Source: Aminipila butyrica
GTDB lineage: Bacteria; Bacillota; Clostridia; Peptostreptococcales; Anaerovoracaceae
Assembly (NCBI RefSeq): GCF_010669305.1
Contig: NZ_CP048649.1
Location: forward strand, 2,480,001 to 2,544,000
DNA length: 64,000 nt
Direction: 5' to 3'
A program made the position numbers and the translations under genes. Within the stretch, counting starts at the first letter, position 1, and the number at the start of each line of letters is the position of its first letter. Below the pieces are notes generated by a model. That model was not told the origin of the DNA and did not search any database. It saw only the letters and a list, made by a program, of their open reading frames with translations. Positions 1-7,611 of the stretch are shown piece after piece.

Positions 1-355
1 CCTGCACTGCCTGGAAAAATTCCTCCGGGAAAAACTCCCCTTCCGAAAAAGCTACTTTTTCTCCCTCTGGGGCCTGCTGATTATAGGATTCAATAAAGGA
101 CAGTTGGGTTTGCTTTCGCCGTTCGTATTCCTCTTGGTCTGTAATATTAGGATTGTAAAAAAACACAGTGATATCATAACTGCCCGCCAGCCGTTCCAGC
201 ACAGCGGTGCTGCAAGGTCCGCAGCAACTGTGAAGCAGCAACTTGGGCCGTTCCTCCATCCGGTCCTTCATATCCGACAGGAGGACCATTTCGGTTCCCT
301 TAAAATATGATTCTGCCAGTTCTCCTGAAGGCCCGTTTTGTCTTTTATCTCTCAT
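1..355 (-). CDS. queH: QueH, epoxyqueuosine reductase (partial, 3' end off window)
   Basis: This is the N-terminal 118 residues of a protein that runs off the left edge. Reading from the ATG at 355 the translation contains LLLHSCCGPCSTAVLERL followed by YDITVFFYNPNI and EYERRK, the hallmark of the QueH (DUF208) family. The adjacent-cysteine motif CCGPC is part of the family's metal/Fe-S centre. QueH reduces epoxyqueuosine to queuosine in the last step of tRNA wobble-base modification, in the cytoplasm. A GGAGG ribosome binding site lies just upstream of the ATG. It is divergent from the radical SAM gene at 491, which is probably also a tRNA-modification gene. The C-terminal part cannot be checked. 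Confidence 0.85.
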   Translation of the reverse strand, partial: MRDKRQNGPSGELAESYFKGTEMVLLSDMKDRMEERPKLLLHSCCGPCSTAVLERLAGSYDITVFFYNPNITDQEEYERRKQTQLSFIESYNQQAPEGEKVAFSEGEFFPEEFFQAVQ

Positions 356-392
356 GCTTTCCTCCCATTTTGTTATCGTACTTATAAAGTTA

Positions 393-398
393 ATTATA
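393..398 (-). promoter_or_regulatory. Extended -10 for queH
   Basis: On the minus strand the sequence TGGTATAAT is an extended -10 element about 40 bp ahead of the queH ATG. No good -35 hexamer is seen at 17 bp, which fits an extended -10 promoter. Confidence 0.45.
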
Positions 399-440
399 CC
401 ATAAATTTAACGCTCATAAAATTATTCTTCTGATTTGTGT

Positions 441-446
441 TATAAT
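441..446 (+). promoter_or_regulatory. -10 element for the radical SAM gene
   Basis: TATAAT lies 45 bp before the ATG at 491. The -35 region (418-423, AAAATT) is poor, so only the -10 is convincing. Confidence 0.4.
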
Positions 447-490
447 GATTGCTACGATTAAATTTATCATACCTATAGTGAGGAGTTTTC

Positions 491-1396
491 ATGAATACCA
501 CCACCTGCGGTCCCGACCTGCCCATTAACAGCATCGGCCAATATTTAAAAAATTATTTTGGAAAAAAGACAATTAAGCTCTCTTTGGATGGGGGCTTTAC
601 CTGCCCCAACCGAGATGGGAGCAAAGGCACCGGCGGCTGCATTTTCTGTTCTGCAGACGGCTCTGGAGACTTTGCCAGCAATATCGAAGATCAAATCAGA
701 CTACTGTCTGACAAATGGCCAGATAGCAACCATCTGGCCTATTTCCAGAATCATACCAACACCTATGCATCGGTTGCTGAGCTGAGGGAAAAATATGAGA
801 CGGCCCTAAATCATCCTGGCATCGCTGGTCTAGCCATCGCAACTCGGCCGGACTGCCTGTCGGAACCCATCTATGAGCTCCTCAGCGAAATCAATCAAAA
901 GACCTTTCTCTGGGTAGAGCTGGGATTGCAAACTATCCATCAACAAACGGCAGAACGAATCAACCGCTGTTACTCCTTGGAGGTATACGACCAAGCCGTC
1001 AAAAGGCTCACCGAATTAGGCATACGCACGGTGGTACATGTAATCTTCGGCCTGCCTGGTGAATCCAAACAAGATATGCTGGATTCCATTCGCTATGTCT
1101 GCACCAGTCCCATCTTCGGCCTGAAAATACATATGTTGAATGTGGTAAAAGGTTCTCAGATGGAAACGTTGTATCCTGATTATACGTCGTTTTCCAGCAT
1201 TGACGAATATGTCCAACTAGTAGCTGATGCGTTGGAACTCATACCGCCAGAAATTACCATTCATCGCATGAGCGCCGATGCCCCCAGACCCATCCTGATC
1301 TCTCCGGAATGGAGCTATCAAAAACGAACCATCTTAAACGGCATCCACCGAGAACTGCGAAAAAGAAATAGCTGGCAGGGAAAGAACTGCACCTAA
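491..1396 (+). CDS. TIGR01212 family radical SAM protein (YtqA-like)
   Basis: A 301-residue cytoplasmic radical SAM enzyme. The cluster-binding cysteines lie early, in CPNRDGSKGTGGCIFC (about residues 38-53), with the wide spacing between the first and second cysteines that marks TIGR01212/YtqA rather than the usual CxxxCxxC. Later motifs such as WVELGLQT and HVIFGLPGES are typical of the family's TIM-barrel core. Bacillus YtqA has been linked to processing of 5-carboxymethylaminomethyl uridine in tRNA wobble positions; I infer the same here from family only. The gene has a GAGGAG ribosome binding site, ends in TAA and is followed by a strong hairpin. It is probably a single-gene transcript divergent from queH. 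Confidence 0.85.
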   Translation: MNTTTCGPDLPINSIGQYLKNYFGKKTIKLSLDGGFTCPNRDGSKGTGGCIFCSADGSGDFASNIEDQIRLLSDKWPDSNHLAYFQNHTNTYASVAELREKYETALNHPGIAGLAIATRPDCLSEPIYELLSEINQKTFLWVELGLQTIHQQTAERINRCYSLEVYDQAVKRLTELGIRTVVHVIFGLPGESKQDMLDSIRYVCTSPIFGLKIHMLNVVKGSQMETLYPDYTSFSSIDEYVQLVADALELIPPEITIHRMSADAPRPILISPEWSYQKRTILNGIHRELRKRNSWQGKNCT

Positions 1397-1420
1397 ATAA
1401 GATAAGTTTTTTACATCTAA

Positions 1421-1448
1421 AAATGGGAGTGCATTGCCACTCCCATTT
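1421..1448. terminator. Bidirectional terminator between radical SAM gene and tdk
   Basis: AAATGGGAGTG and CACTCCCATTT form an 11-bp stem with a 6-nt loop, between two convergent genes. A-rich and T-rich flanks allow use on both strands. Confidence 0.75.
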
Positions 1449-1500
1449 CCTCTAATATCATTTTTTAATTCGGTTTACACAAGAGTCCCGCTTTATCTTC

Positions 1501-2079
1501 TTATGGCTCCAATCGTCCATCGTTATAATGCTTCCGGCACAAGGAAACATACATATCGTTGCCTCCTACCAGTACCTGCTCCCCCTGCTTGACAAACCTT
1601 CCATCCACTACCCGGGCGACCATAGTAGCCTTGCGTCCGCACCAGCAGATAGTTTTGATTTCTTCAATCTTATCTGCGTAAACCAGCATATAGTAAGACC
1701 CCTCAAACAGCTCATTTCTGAAATCATTTTTCAAGCCATAGGCCAAGACCGGCACATCGCAACTGTCTACAATTTCCACCAGCTCTTGAACGTGATGCTT
1801 CTTCAAAAACTGACATTCATCCACTAGTACACAGTCTACCTTTTCCTTGGTGTTTTCTGACAGGAACAATTCCAGGATATTGGTATCATCTGCCACCATG
1901 ATGGCCTCCCGCTGGATGCCTATTCTTGAGGTAATCACACCTGCGCCATAGCGGTCGTCCACACTTGGAACCAAGGTCAGGACTCGCTTGCCCCGCTCTT
2001 CATAATTATATGCTACCTTGATCAGTTCAATAGACTTTCCCGCATTCATCGTACTGTATCGATAATAAAGCTGTGCCAC
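1501..2079 (-). CDS. tdk: Thymidine kinase
   Basis: A 192-residue type II thymidine kinase that phosphorylates thymidine to dTMP in nucleotide salvage. The phosphate-binding loop is YRYSTMNAGKS near the N-terminus. DECQF follows, which carries the catalytic carboxylate and Walker B. The C-terminal half holds cysteines in CWCG and CRKHY for the structural zinc. I place the start at the GTG at 2079 because a GGGGAGGG site lies 8 nt upstream and the family begins just before this motif; an upstream ATG at 2187 would add 36 unrelated residues. The length equals the family norm. It is transcribed divergently from the membrane gene at 2238. Confidence 0.9.
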   Translation of the reverse strand: MAQLYYRYSTMNAGKSIELIKVAYNYEERGKRVLTLVPSVDDRYGAGVITSRIGIQREAIMVADDTNILELFLSENTKEKVDCVLVDECQFLKKHHVQELVEIVDSCDVPVLAYGLKNDFRNELFEGSYYMLVYADKIEEIKTICWCGRKATMVARVVDGRFVKQGEQVLVGGNDMYVSLCRKHYNDGRLEP

Positions 2080-2158
2080 GATCTGCCCTCCCCATAGTTC
2101 TCCATGTTCCTTCTTTAGTGTTGCGAAACTATTGCTATGCAATTCCGCTGCTCTTATC

Positions 2159-2187
2159 ATTGTAATTGAAATTCCCGCTAAAATCAA
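2159..2187 (-). promoter_or_regulatory. tdk: Sigma-A-like promoter for tdk
   Basis: TTGATT (2182-2187) and TACAAT (2159-2164) on the minus strand are separated by 17 bp. It overlaps the promoter facing the other way. Confidence 0.6.
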
Positions 2188-2194
2188 ATATAAT
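2166..2194 (+). promoter_or_regulatory. Sigma-A-like promoter for the membrane gene at 2238
   Basis: TTGAAA (2166-2171) and TATAAT (2189-2194) are 17 bp apart. The elements overlap those of the tdk promoter, so the two genes probably compete for RNA polymerase. Confidence 0.65.
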
Positions 2195-2237
2195 TAGTGC
2201 TAGACAAATTGTTTTAGAGGAAGGATACAAAGGAAAG

Positions 2238-2576
2238 ATGGAATTATTTTGGTTTATTGGAAAATGTGCGCTGATTGGTATCATCTGGGCGGCGCTTTTA
2301 ATCCCCGTGCTCTTTGATAAGGGAGGTGCTTTTAAATATATCCTGGCTGTGGGTATCATCGGAGCGCTATGCTTCTTCTTTAAGAACTATAGTGCTTTGA
2401 TTAATACTATGACTCTGATCGGTTTAGTGGCTCTGGTTATTGCCTTTATTTCCTCCATGGCTGTCTTCGATAAGGAATCCAAGGCTAAATCAAAAATCAT
2501 TGCCTTTTCCTGCATCATAGCAGGCTTGTCTTATCTGGTGACGGTGCTGTTTTTCGACAGCGTGCATATTCTTTAA
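2238..2576 (+). CDS. Small integral membrane protein, function unknown
   Basis: A 112-residue protein with four likely membrane segments: ALIGIIWAALLIPVLF, YILAVGIIGALCFFF, TLIGLVALVIAFISSMAVF, and IIAFSCIIAGLSYLVTVLFF. A short charged stretch (DKESKAKSK) lies before the last one. I do not recognise the family. The start is the ATG at 2238 behind GAGGAAGG and AAAGGA, which gives an N-terminus directly at the first membrane segment. It has its own promoter and a strong terminator immediately downstream, so it is a single-gene unit. Its neighbours (tdk and the tRNA array) do not suggest a role. Confidence 0.6.
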   Translation: MELFWFIGKCALIGIIWAALLIPVLFDKGGAFKYILAVGIIGALCFFFKNYSALINTMTLIGLVALVIAFISSMAVFDKESKAKSKIIAFSCIIAGLSYLVTVLFFDSVHIL

Positions 2577-2588
2577 ACGGTACATAAC

Positions 2589-2630
2589 AAAAATACCTGT
2601 TCCTTGAACAATCAGGGAACAGGTATTTTT
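2589..2630. terminator. Bidirectional terminator
   Basis: AAAAATACCTGTTCC and GGGAACAGGTATTTTT form a long stem with A and U tracts on both sides. It ends the membrane gene on the plus strand and the tRNA array on the minus strand. Confidence 0.85.
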
Positions 2631-2633
2631 TAA

Positions 2634-2709
2634 TGGTGCCCAGACTCGGAATCGAACCAAGGACACGAGGATTTTCAGTCCTCTGCTCTACCTACTGAGC
2701 TATCTGGGC
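2634..2709 (-). tRNA. tRNA-Phe (GAA)
   Basis: Cloverleaf with acceptor GCCCAGA/TCTGGGC, anticodon loop CTGAAAA and encoded CCA. Last gene of tRNA array A. Identical in sequence to the copy at 3984. Confidence 0.97.
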
Positions 2710-2799
2710 AGGTTTCTTGAATAATAACACCATCTTACTTTTTAAAAAAATAACGTCATTCCGTTCTCAGCAGAAGACGTCTTGTTCTATCTATTCTTA

Positions 2800-2876
2800 T
2801 GGTCGGGGTGGCAGGATTTGAACCCGCGGCCCACTGGTCCCAAACCAGTTGCGCTACCAAACTGCGCTACACCCCG
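2800..2876 (-). tRNA. tRNA-Pro (TGG)
   Basis: 77-nt cloverleaf, acceptor CGGGGTG, anticodon loop TTTGGGA, encoded CCA. A second copy lies at 4169. Confidence 0.97.
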
Positions 2877-2923
2877 ATAGAAAACATTTCCCCCATCTCT
2901 GAAGAACTGCATAATAATTTAAA

Positions 2924-2999
2924 TGGTGACCCATCGGAGACTCGAACCCCGGACACCTTGATTAAAAGTCAAGTGCTCTGCCGACTGAGCTAATGGGTC
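2924..2999 (-). tRNA. tRNA-Lys (TTT)
   Basis: 76-nt cloverleaf, acceptor GACCCAT, anticodon loop CTTTTAA, encoded CCA. A second copy lies at 4588. Confidence 0.97.
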
Positions 3000-3002
3000 A
3001 TA

Positions 3003-3077
3003 TGGCTGGGGTAGCAGGACTTGAACCTACGAGTGACGGAGTCAAAGTCCGTTGCCTTACCACTTGGCTATACCCCA
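3003..3077 (-). tRNA. tRNA-Gln (TTG)
   Basis: 75-nt cloverleaf, acceptor TGGGGTA, anticodon loop CTTTGAC, discriminator G, encoded CCA. Found only in array A. Confidence 0.97.
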
Positions 3078-3132
3078 ATCTCAAGGTCTTAGCATAATCG
3101 TCCATTGATTCATGGCAAATATTTTAAAAAAA

Positions 3133-3209
3133 TGGTGAGCCCACAGGGATTCGAACCCCGGACACACGGCTTAGAAGGCCGTTGCTCTATCCAACTGAGC
3201 TATGAGCCC
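3133..3209 (-). tRNA. tRNA-Arg (TCT)
   Basis: 77-nt cloverleaf, anticodon loop CTTCTAA, acceptor GGGCTCA paired to TGGGCTC with two G-U pairs, encoded CCA. Inside repeat copy 1. Confidence 0.96.
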
Positions 3210-3225
3210 ATAACATGATCCTCTT

Positions 3226-3299
<74 letters not shown>

Positions 3300-3305
3300 A
3301 AAAGT

Positions 3306-3380
3306 TGGAGCGGAAGACGAGATTCGAACTCGCGACCCTCGCCTTGGCAAGGCGATGCTCTACCCCTGAGCCACTTCCGC
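3306..3380 (-). tRNA. tRNA-Gly (GCC)
   Basis: 75-nt cloverleaf, acceptor GCGGAAG, anticodon GCC in the loop after CGCCT, encoded CCA. Inside repeat copy 1. Confidence 0.97.
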
Positions 3381-3402
3381 ATATTACTTTTTACTATTTA
3401 AT

Positions 3403-3487
3403 TGGTCGAGGGTGGTGGATTCGAACCACCGAAAGCTCAGCTAACGGATTTACAGTCCGCCCCCTTTGGCCACTCGGGAAACCCTCG
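3403..3487 (-). tRNA. tRNA-Tyr (GTA)
   Basis: 85-nt class II tRNA with a long variable arm, acceptor CGAGGGT, anticodon loop CTGTAAA, encoded CCA. Inside repeat copy 1. Confidence 0.97.
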
Positions 3488-3520
3488 ATATTTTGTCAAG
3501 TCTACCAAACTTTTTTTGTT

Positions 3521-3595
3521 TGGAGCTGGTGGAGGGAATCGAACCCCCAACCTGCTGATTACAAATCAGCTGCTCTACCGTTGAGCCACACCAGC
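3521..3595 (-). tRNA. tRNA-Thr (TGT)
   Basis: 75-nt cloverleaf, acceptor GCTGGTG, anticodon loop TTTGTAA, encoded CCA. Inside repeat copy 1. Confidence 0.97.
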
Positions 3596-3618
3596 CTACC
3601 TAGCTTGCTTTATTTTAA

Positions 3619-3695
3619 TGGCGACCTGGATCGGGCTCGAACCGACGACCTCCAGCGTGACAGGCTGGCATTCTAACCAACTGAACTACCAGGCC
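3619..3695 (-). tRNA. tRNA-Asp (GTC)
   Basis: 77-nt cloverleaf, acceptor GGCCTGG, anticodon loop CTGTCAC, discriminator G, encoded CCA. Inside repeat copy 1. Confidence 0.97.
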
Positions 3696-3705
3696 ATTTG
3701 TAATT

Positions 3706-3781
3706 TGGTGGGCGTTATAGGGCTCGAACCTATGACCCTCTGCTTGTAAGGCAGATGCTCTCCCAGCTGAGCTAAACGCCC
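3706..3781 (-). tRNA. tRNA-Val (TAC)
   Basis: 76-nt cloverleaf, acceptor GGGCGTT, anticodon loop CTTACAA, encoded CCA. First gene of array A, directly behind its promoter. Confidence 0.97.
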
Positions 3782-3826
3782 AAATCACTTGCTGTTTCAG
3801 TATTTAATTGCTTGGCACATTTATAC

Positions 3827-3855
3827 ATGTTACATGATTTGTCATTGTTTGTCAA
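3827..3855 (-). promoter_or_regulatory. Promoter of tRNA array A
   Basis: TTGACA (3850-3855) and TAACAT (3827-3832) are 17 bp apart, about 45 bp upstream of tRNA-Val. The same arrangement with related spacer sequence precedes array B. Confidence 0.85.
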
Positions 3856-3936
3856 TACTTTTTTAAAATTTTATCTATTTTTTATTTTTTTCAAACAATT
3901 TGAGTATTTATGGCCATTTTATCAGCACCCTTTGGG

Positions 3937-3974
3937 AAAAAAATAGCCTCTCGGACTAAGTCTGCAAGAAGCTA
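3937..3974 (-). terminator. Terminator of tRNA array B
   Basis: TAGCTTCT pairs with AGAGGCTA (one G-U), followed on the minus strand by a run of seven T. It lies just after tRNA-Phe of array B and before the promoter of array A. Confidence 0.7.
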
Positions 3975-3983
3975 CTTTTCAAA

Positions 3984-4059
3984 TGGTGCCCAGACTCGGA
4001 ATCGAACCAAGGACACGAGGATTTTCAGTCCTCTGCTCTACCTACTGAGCTATCTGGGC
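3984..4059 (-). tRNA. tRNA-Phe (GAA), second copy
   Basis: Same 76-nt sequence as the gene at 2634, anticodon loop CTGAAAA, encoded CCA. Last gene of array B. Confidence 0.97.
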
Positions 4060-4071
4060 ATGTGTGTGTAA

Positions 4072-4148
4072 TGGTGGGCCATCAGGGACTTGAACCCCGG
4101 ACCTGCCGGTTATGAGCCGGATGCTCTGACCAACTGAGCTAATGGCCC
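4072..4148 (-). tRNA. tRNA with CAT anticodon (elongator Met, or Ile2)
   Basis: 77-nt cloverleaf, acceptor GGGCCAT, anticodon loop CTCATAA. It lacks initiator features (three G-C pairs at the base of the anticodon stem), so it is elongator Met or lysidine-modified Ile2; sequence alone does not decide. Confidence 0.9.
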
Positions 4149-4168
4149 CTATGTAACATAACGGTTAA

Positions 4169-4245
4169 TGGTCGGGGTGGCAGGATTTGAACCCGCGGCC
4201 CACTGGTCCCAAACCAGTTGCGCTACCAAACTGCGCTACACCCCG
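4169..4245 (-). tRNA. tRNA-Pro (TGG), second copy
   Basis: Same as the gene at 2800, anticodon loop TTTGGGA, encoded CCA. Confidence 0.97.
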
Positions 4246-4269
4246 TAGCTATGATAATAAAGAAAAAAA

Positions 4270-4345
4270 TGGCAGGGGTAGTAGGACTTGAACCCACGGC
4301 GCATAGTTTTGGAGACTATCGCTCTACCAACTGAGCTATACCCCT
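4270..4345 (-). tRNA. tRNA-Trp (CCA)
   Basis: 76-nt cloverleaf, acceptor AGGGGTA, anticodon loop CTCCAAA, discriminator G, encoded CCA. Confidence 0.97.
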
Positions 4346-4355
4346 ATAAAATATA

Positions 4356-4447
4356 TGGCGGAGAAGATGGGATTCGAACCCATGCGGCCCTTACGAACCC
4401 TAACGGTTTAGCAAACCGTCCTCTTTAGCCTACTTGAGTACTTCTCC
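4356..4447 (-). tRNA. tRNA-Ser (GCT)
   Basis: 92-nt class II tRNA with long variable arm, acceptor GGAGAAG, anticodon loop TTGCTAA, discriminator G, encoded CCA. Confidence 0.96.
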
Positions 4448-4460
4448 ATTTTATATTTAA

Positions 4461-4549
<89 letters not shown>

Positions 4550-4587
4550 ATATGAGTTCTACTTTTTTTCATCTTATTTAATTAAAT

Positions 4588-4663
4588 TGGTGACCCATCG
4601 GAGACTCGAACCCCGGACACCTTGATTAAAAGTCAAGTGCTCTGCCGACTGAGCTAATGGGTC
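4588..4663 (-). tRNA. tRNA-Lys (TTT), second copy
   Basis: Same as the gene at 2924, anticodon loop CTTTTAA, encoded CCA. Confidence 0.97.
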
Positions 4664-4676
4664 ATAATTCTTGAAA

Positions 4677-4753
4677 TGGTGAGCCCACAGGGATTCGAAC
4701 CCCGGACACACGGCTTAGAAGGCCGTTGCTCTATCCAACTGAGCTATGAGCCC
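4677..4753 (-). tRNA. tRNA-Arg (TCT), second copy
   Basis: Identical to 3133-3209; anticodon loop CTTCTAA. Confidence 0.96.
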
Positions 4754-4769
4754 ATAACATGATCCTCTT

Positions 4770-4843
<74 letters not shown>

Positions 4844-4849
4844 AAAAGT

Positions 4850-4924
4850 TGGAGCGGAAGACGAGATTCGAACTCGCGACCCTCGCCTTGGCAAGGCGAT
4901 GCTCTACCCCTGAGCCACTTCCGC
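4850..4924 (-). tRNA. tRNA-Gly (GCC), second copy
   Basis: Identical to 3306-3380; anticodon GCC. Confidence 0.97.
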
Positions 4925-4946
4925 ATATTACTTTTTACTATTTAAT

Positions 4947-5031
4947 TGGTCGAGGGTGGTGGATTCGAACCACCGAAAGCTCAGCTAACGGATTTACAGT
5001 CCGCCCCCTTTGGCCACTCGGGAAACCCTCG
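4947..5031 (-). tRNA. tRNA-Tyr (GTA), second copy
   Basis: Identical to 3403-3487; anticodon loop CTGTAAA. Confidence 0.97.
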
Positions 5032-5064
5032 ATATTTTGTCAAGTCTACCAAACTTTTTTTGTT

Positions 5065-5139
5065 TGGAGCTGGTGGAGGGAATCGAACCCCCAACCTGCT
5101 GATTACAAATCAGCTGCTCTACCGTTGAGCCACACCAGC
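5065..5139 (-). tRNA. tRNA-Thr (TGT), second copy
   Basis: Identical to 3521-3595; anticodon loop TTTGTAA. Confidence 0.97.
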
Positions 5140-5162
5140 CTACCTAGCTTGCTTTATTTTAA

Positions 5163-5239
5163 TGGCGACCTGGATCGGGCTCGAACCGACGACCTCCAGC
5201 GTGACAGGCTGGCATTCTAACCAACTGAACTACCAGGCC
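5163..5239 (-). tRNA. tRNA-Asp (GTC), second copy
   Basis: Identical to 3619-3695; anticodon loop CTGTCAC. Confidence 0.97.
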
Positions 5240-5249
5240 ATTTGTAATT

Positions 5250-5325
5250 TGGTGGGCGTTATAGGGCTCGAACCTATGACCCTCTGCTTGTAAGGCAGAT
5301 GCTCTCCCAGCTGAGCTAAACGCCC
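5250..5325 (-). tRNA. tRNA-Val (TAC), second copy
   Basis: Identical to 3706-3781; anticodon loop CTTACAA. First gene of array B. Confidence 0.97.
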
Positions 5326-5372
5326 AAATCACTTGCTGTTTCAGTATTTTTATCTACTTGACACATTTACTT

Positions 5373-5401
5373 ATATTACACTATCTGGCATTGTTTGTCA
5401 A
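5373..5401 (-). promoter_or_regulatory. Promoter of tRNA array B
   Basis: TTGACA (5396-5401) and TAATAT (5373-5378) are 17 bp apart, about 48 bp upstream of tRNA-Val. The spacer resembles that of the array A promoter but has diverged. Confidence 0.85.
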
Positions 5402-5443
5402 CCACTTTTTATCAGAAATTTACTTTCCTTTTTCTTAAAAAGT

Positions 5444-5518
<75 letters not shown>

Positions 5519-5559
5519 ACGCCCTTGCTAACGAACAACATTCATTAGCGACGATATTT

Positions 5560-5588
5560 ATCTTAGCATAGCCCCATTCATATGTCAA
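5560..5588 (-). promoter_or_regulatory. Promoter of tRNA-Asn
   Basis: TTGACA (5583-5588) and TAAGAT (5560-5565) are 17 bp apart, about 42 bp ahead of the tRNA. Confidence 0.8.
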
Positions 5589-5632
5589 ACACTTTTTTAC
5601 AATTTCTTATCGCTTTTTATGATTTTTTCAAA

Positions 5633-5662
5633 GGCCTGCTTCTTTTAGAAGGTCAGGCCTGC
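5633..5662 (-). terminator. Hairpin at the end of yigZ
   Basis: AGGCCT on each side encloses CTTCT/AGAAG, a nearly continuous stem that overlaps the yigZ stop codon. The U tract that follows is imperfect. Confidence 0.5.
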
Positions 5663-6291
5663 TCTAAAGGCACCGAAGTCAGCTCAGTACCCTCTTCCAG
5701 AAATACGCCAGTGCCACTTGTCAGGTCAGAAACAAGACCTTTTAATTCCGCTTCCTTTTCCGGCTCTGCTGCCAAAATAACTCGCACCGCCTCTTCATAA
5801 AACACCTGATTAATTTGAAAAATACCAGTGGAAGCCAGGTTTTGCAGTTTGCTCAAATAGGTATAATCCAGCTTTACCTGAGCCACATACATATCCTTTA
5901 CCGCACAAATTCCAGCTTCCGCCAGCCCCAACTTAGCAGAACTGGTATAAGCACGGACTAGGCCGCCAGTCCCCAGCTTAACCCCGCCAAAGTAGCGTGT
6001 CACCACCACCACCAGGTTGGTCAGCCCTTCTTTTACCAGCATTTGAACCATAGGTGCCCCTGAAGTGCCCTGAGGTTCCCCATCGTCACTGGCCCACTGA
6101 ATTTGAAATTGATCCCCAATGACCATAGCTGGTACATTATGCGTAGCATCCCTGTGCTTAGCCCGGATTTCTGCCAAGAAAACATCCGCCTCGTCTTTAG
6201 AGCTCACCGGACGCACATAAGCAATGAAACGGGACCGATCGATAATCTGCTCCGCCTGTGCTTCTCGCTGTATTGTCTTATATCGTATCAT
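5653..6291 (-). CDS. YigZ/IMPACT family protein
   Basis: A 212-residue member of the YigZ (UPF0029/IMPACT) family. The N-terminal domain contains the family signature DDGEPQGTSGAPM and VVVVTRYFGGVKLGTGGLVRAY, split here as two motifs around residues 70-115. The C-terminal part matches the DUF1949 ferredoxin-like fold. Eukaryotic IMPACT modulates translation-linked GCN2 signalling; the bacterial role is not settled, so I give no reaction. The start ATG overlaps the last codons of hflX by 14 bp, which points to co-transcription and translational coupling. A hairpin closes the unit. Confidence 0.9.
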   Translation of the reverse strand: MIRYKTIQREAQAEQIIDRSRFIAYVRPVSSKDEADVFLAEIRAKHRDATHNVPAMVIGDQFQIQWASDDGEPQGTSGAPMVQMLVKEGLTNLVVVVTRYFGGVKLGTGGLVRAYTSSAKLGLAEAGICAVKDMYVAQVKLDYTYLSKLQNLASTGIFQINQVFYEEAVRVILAAEPEKEAELKGLVSDLTSGTGVFLEEGTELTSVPLEQA

Positions 6292-7561
6292 ATTGCTTCA
6301 ACCTGCCATAATCAGCTTGGTCTAGTTCTACCTCAAAGACAGTGCCTTCCTCTGTGTAATCCATAGAAATCACCTTGGCTTTTTCACATAAGTAAGAGGT
6401 GATATCTCCCCGATCATAAGGGATGACCAGTCTGGCCCGTATCCAATCAGAAAACAGTTTTTCTCGAATCACTTGCAGCACCTGCTCAAAATTATCTCCC
6501 CTCTTGGCAGAAATACAGATGTGCTCCTGTTCTGTCATAGGCAAGTCTTGGCCTTGCAGCAAATCAATTTTATTGTATACTAGTACCCTTTCCTGATCCC
6601 CGGCTCCAATCTCCTCCAGCACCTTGTCCGTAACAGCAATGTGAAAATCATTAGCCTCATAGGACACATCTACCACGTGGAGCAGCAAGTCCGCATATAA
6701 AACCTCTTCTAGGGTAGCTTTAAAAGCCCTCACCAGGGAATGGGGCAGCTTGCTGACAAATCCTACTGTATCAATGAGGACAAACTCTTCATTTTTATCC
6801 AGCTTAAAACTCCGCTGCGCCGTATCCAATGTAGCAAAGAGCATATCTTTCTCTAAAACCGTCTTTTCTTCTCGGTCCACGCCCTCCAGCAATCGGTTCA
6901 TAATTGCAGACTTACCCGCATTCGTGTAGCCTACCAGCGCAACGATAGGCAGTCCGGACCGCTGCCGTTGAGCACGCTGTACATTTCGAGTTCCCTTCAA
7001 CTCCTCCAGCTCTGCCCGAATGTCATCTAGCCGCCGTTGTACGTGACGCCTGTCCGTCTCCAGCTTCTTTTCCCCCGGACCTCTAGTGCCAATACCTCCC
7101 CCCAGCCGGGACAGGCTTTTACCAAACCCCAGCAGCCGAGGCAGCCGGTATTGCAGCTGTGCCAGCTCTACTTGCAGTTTTCCCTCCCGGGATATCGCTC
7201 GATCCGCGAAGATGTCCAAAATCAGAATCGTCCGGTCAATAACGCGGACCCCTAAAGAATCTTCTAGGTTCCGCAGCTGCATGCCTGAAAGCTCATCGTT
7301 AAAAATGACCGTGTCTGCCCCCATATTTCCGCACAGCTCCGCTAGTTCCTCCACTTTACCCTTTCCGATAAAGGTTGCGCTGTTAGGCCGTTCCATATTC
7401 TGCGTCATACGCCCCAGCACCTGCACGCCAGCAGCTTCCGCCAGCCCCGCCAGCTCCTCCATGGAATAGTGAATATCCTCTTTCAGCTGAGCACCTACCA
7501 GAATAGCCTGATATTCTTCCTGCTGAATGACCTGGTTATCTTCCGTAAATTTTACTGTCAT
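6278..7561 (-). CDS. hflX: GTPase HflX
   Basis: A 427-residue ribosome-associated GTPase. The glycine-rich linker DRRHVQRRLDDI and the family sequence GGIGTRGPGEKKLETD precede the GTPase domain. That domain shows G1 GYTNAGKS, G3 DTVGF and G4 NKID. HflX binds the 50S subunit and splits stalled or heat-damaged ribosomes; other roles are proposed. I choose the ATG at 7561. A GTG at 7585 is possible and would add eight residues; neither has a strong ribosome binding site. It is followed by yigZ with overlapping ends and preceded by yunB. Confidence 0.93.
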   Translation of the reverse strand: MTVKFTEDNQVIQQEEYQAILVGAQLKEDIHYSMEELAGLAEAAGVQVLGRMTQNMERPNSATFIGKGKVEELAELCGNMGADTVIFNDELSGMQLRNLEDSLGVRVIDRTILILDIFADRAISREGKLQVELAQLQYRLPRLLGFGKSLSRLGGGIGTRGPGEKKLETDRRHVQRRLDDIRAELEELKGTRNVQRAQRQRSGLPIVALVGYTNAGKSAIMNRLLEGVDREEKTVLEKDMLFATLDTAQRSFKLDKNEEFVLIDTVGFVSKLPHSLVRAFKATLEEVLYADLLLHVVDVSYEANDFHIAVTDKVLEEIGAGDQERVLVYNKIDLLQGQDLPMTEQEHICISAKRGDNFEQVLQVIREKLFSDWIRARLVIPYDRGDITSYLCEKAKVISMDYTEEGTVFEVELDQADYGRLKQYDTI

Positions 7562-7611
7562 GTATTTTATACCACACTTTCTCACTGCTTATAAATCTCT
7601 GGTTCTGCCCA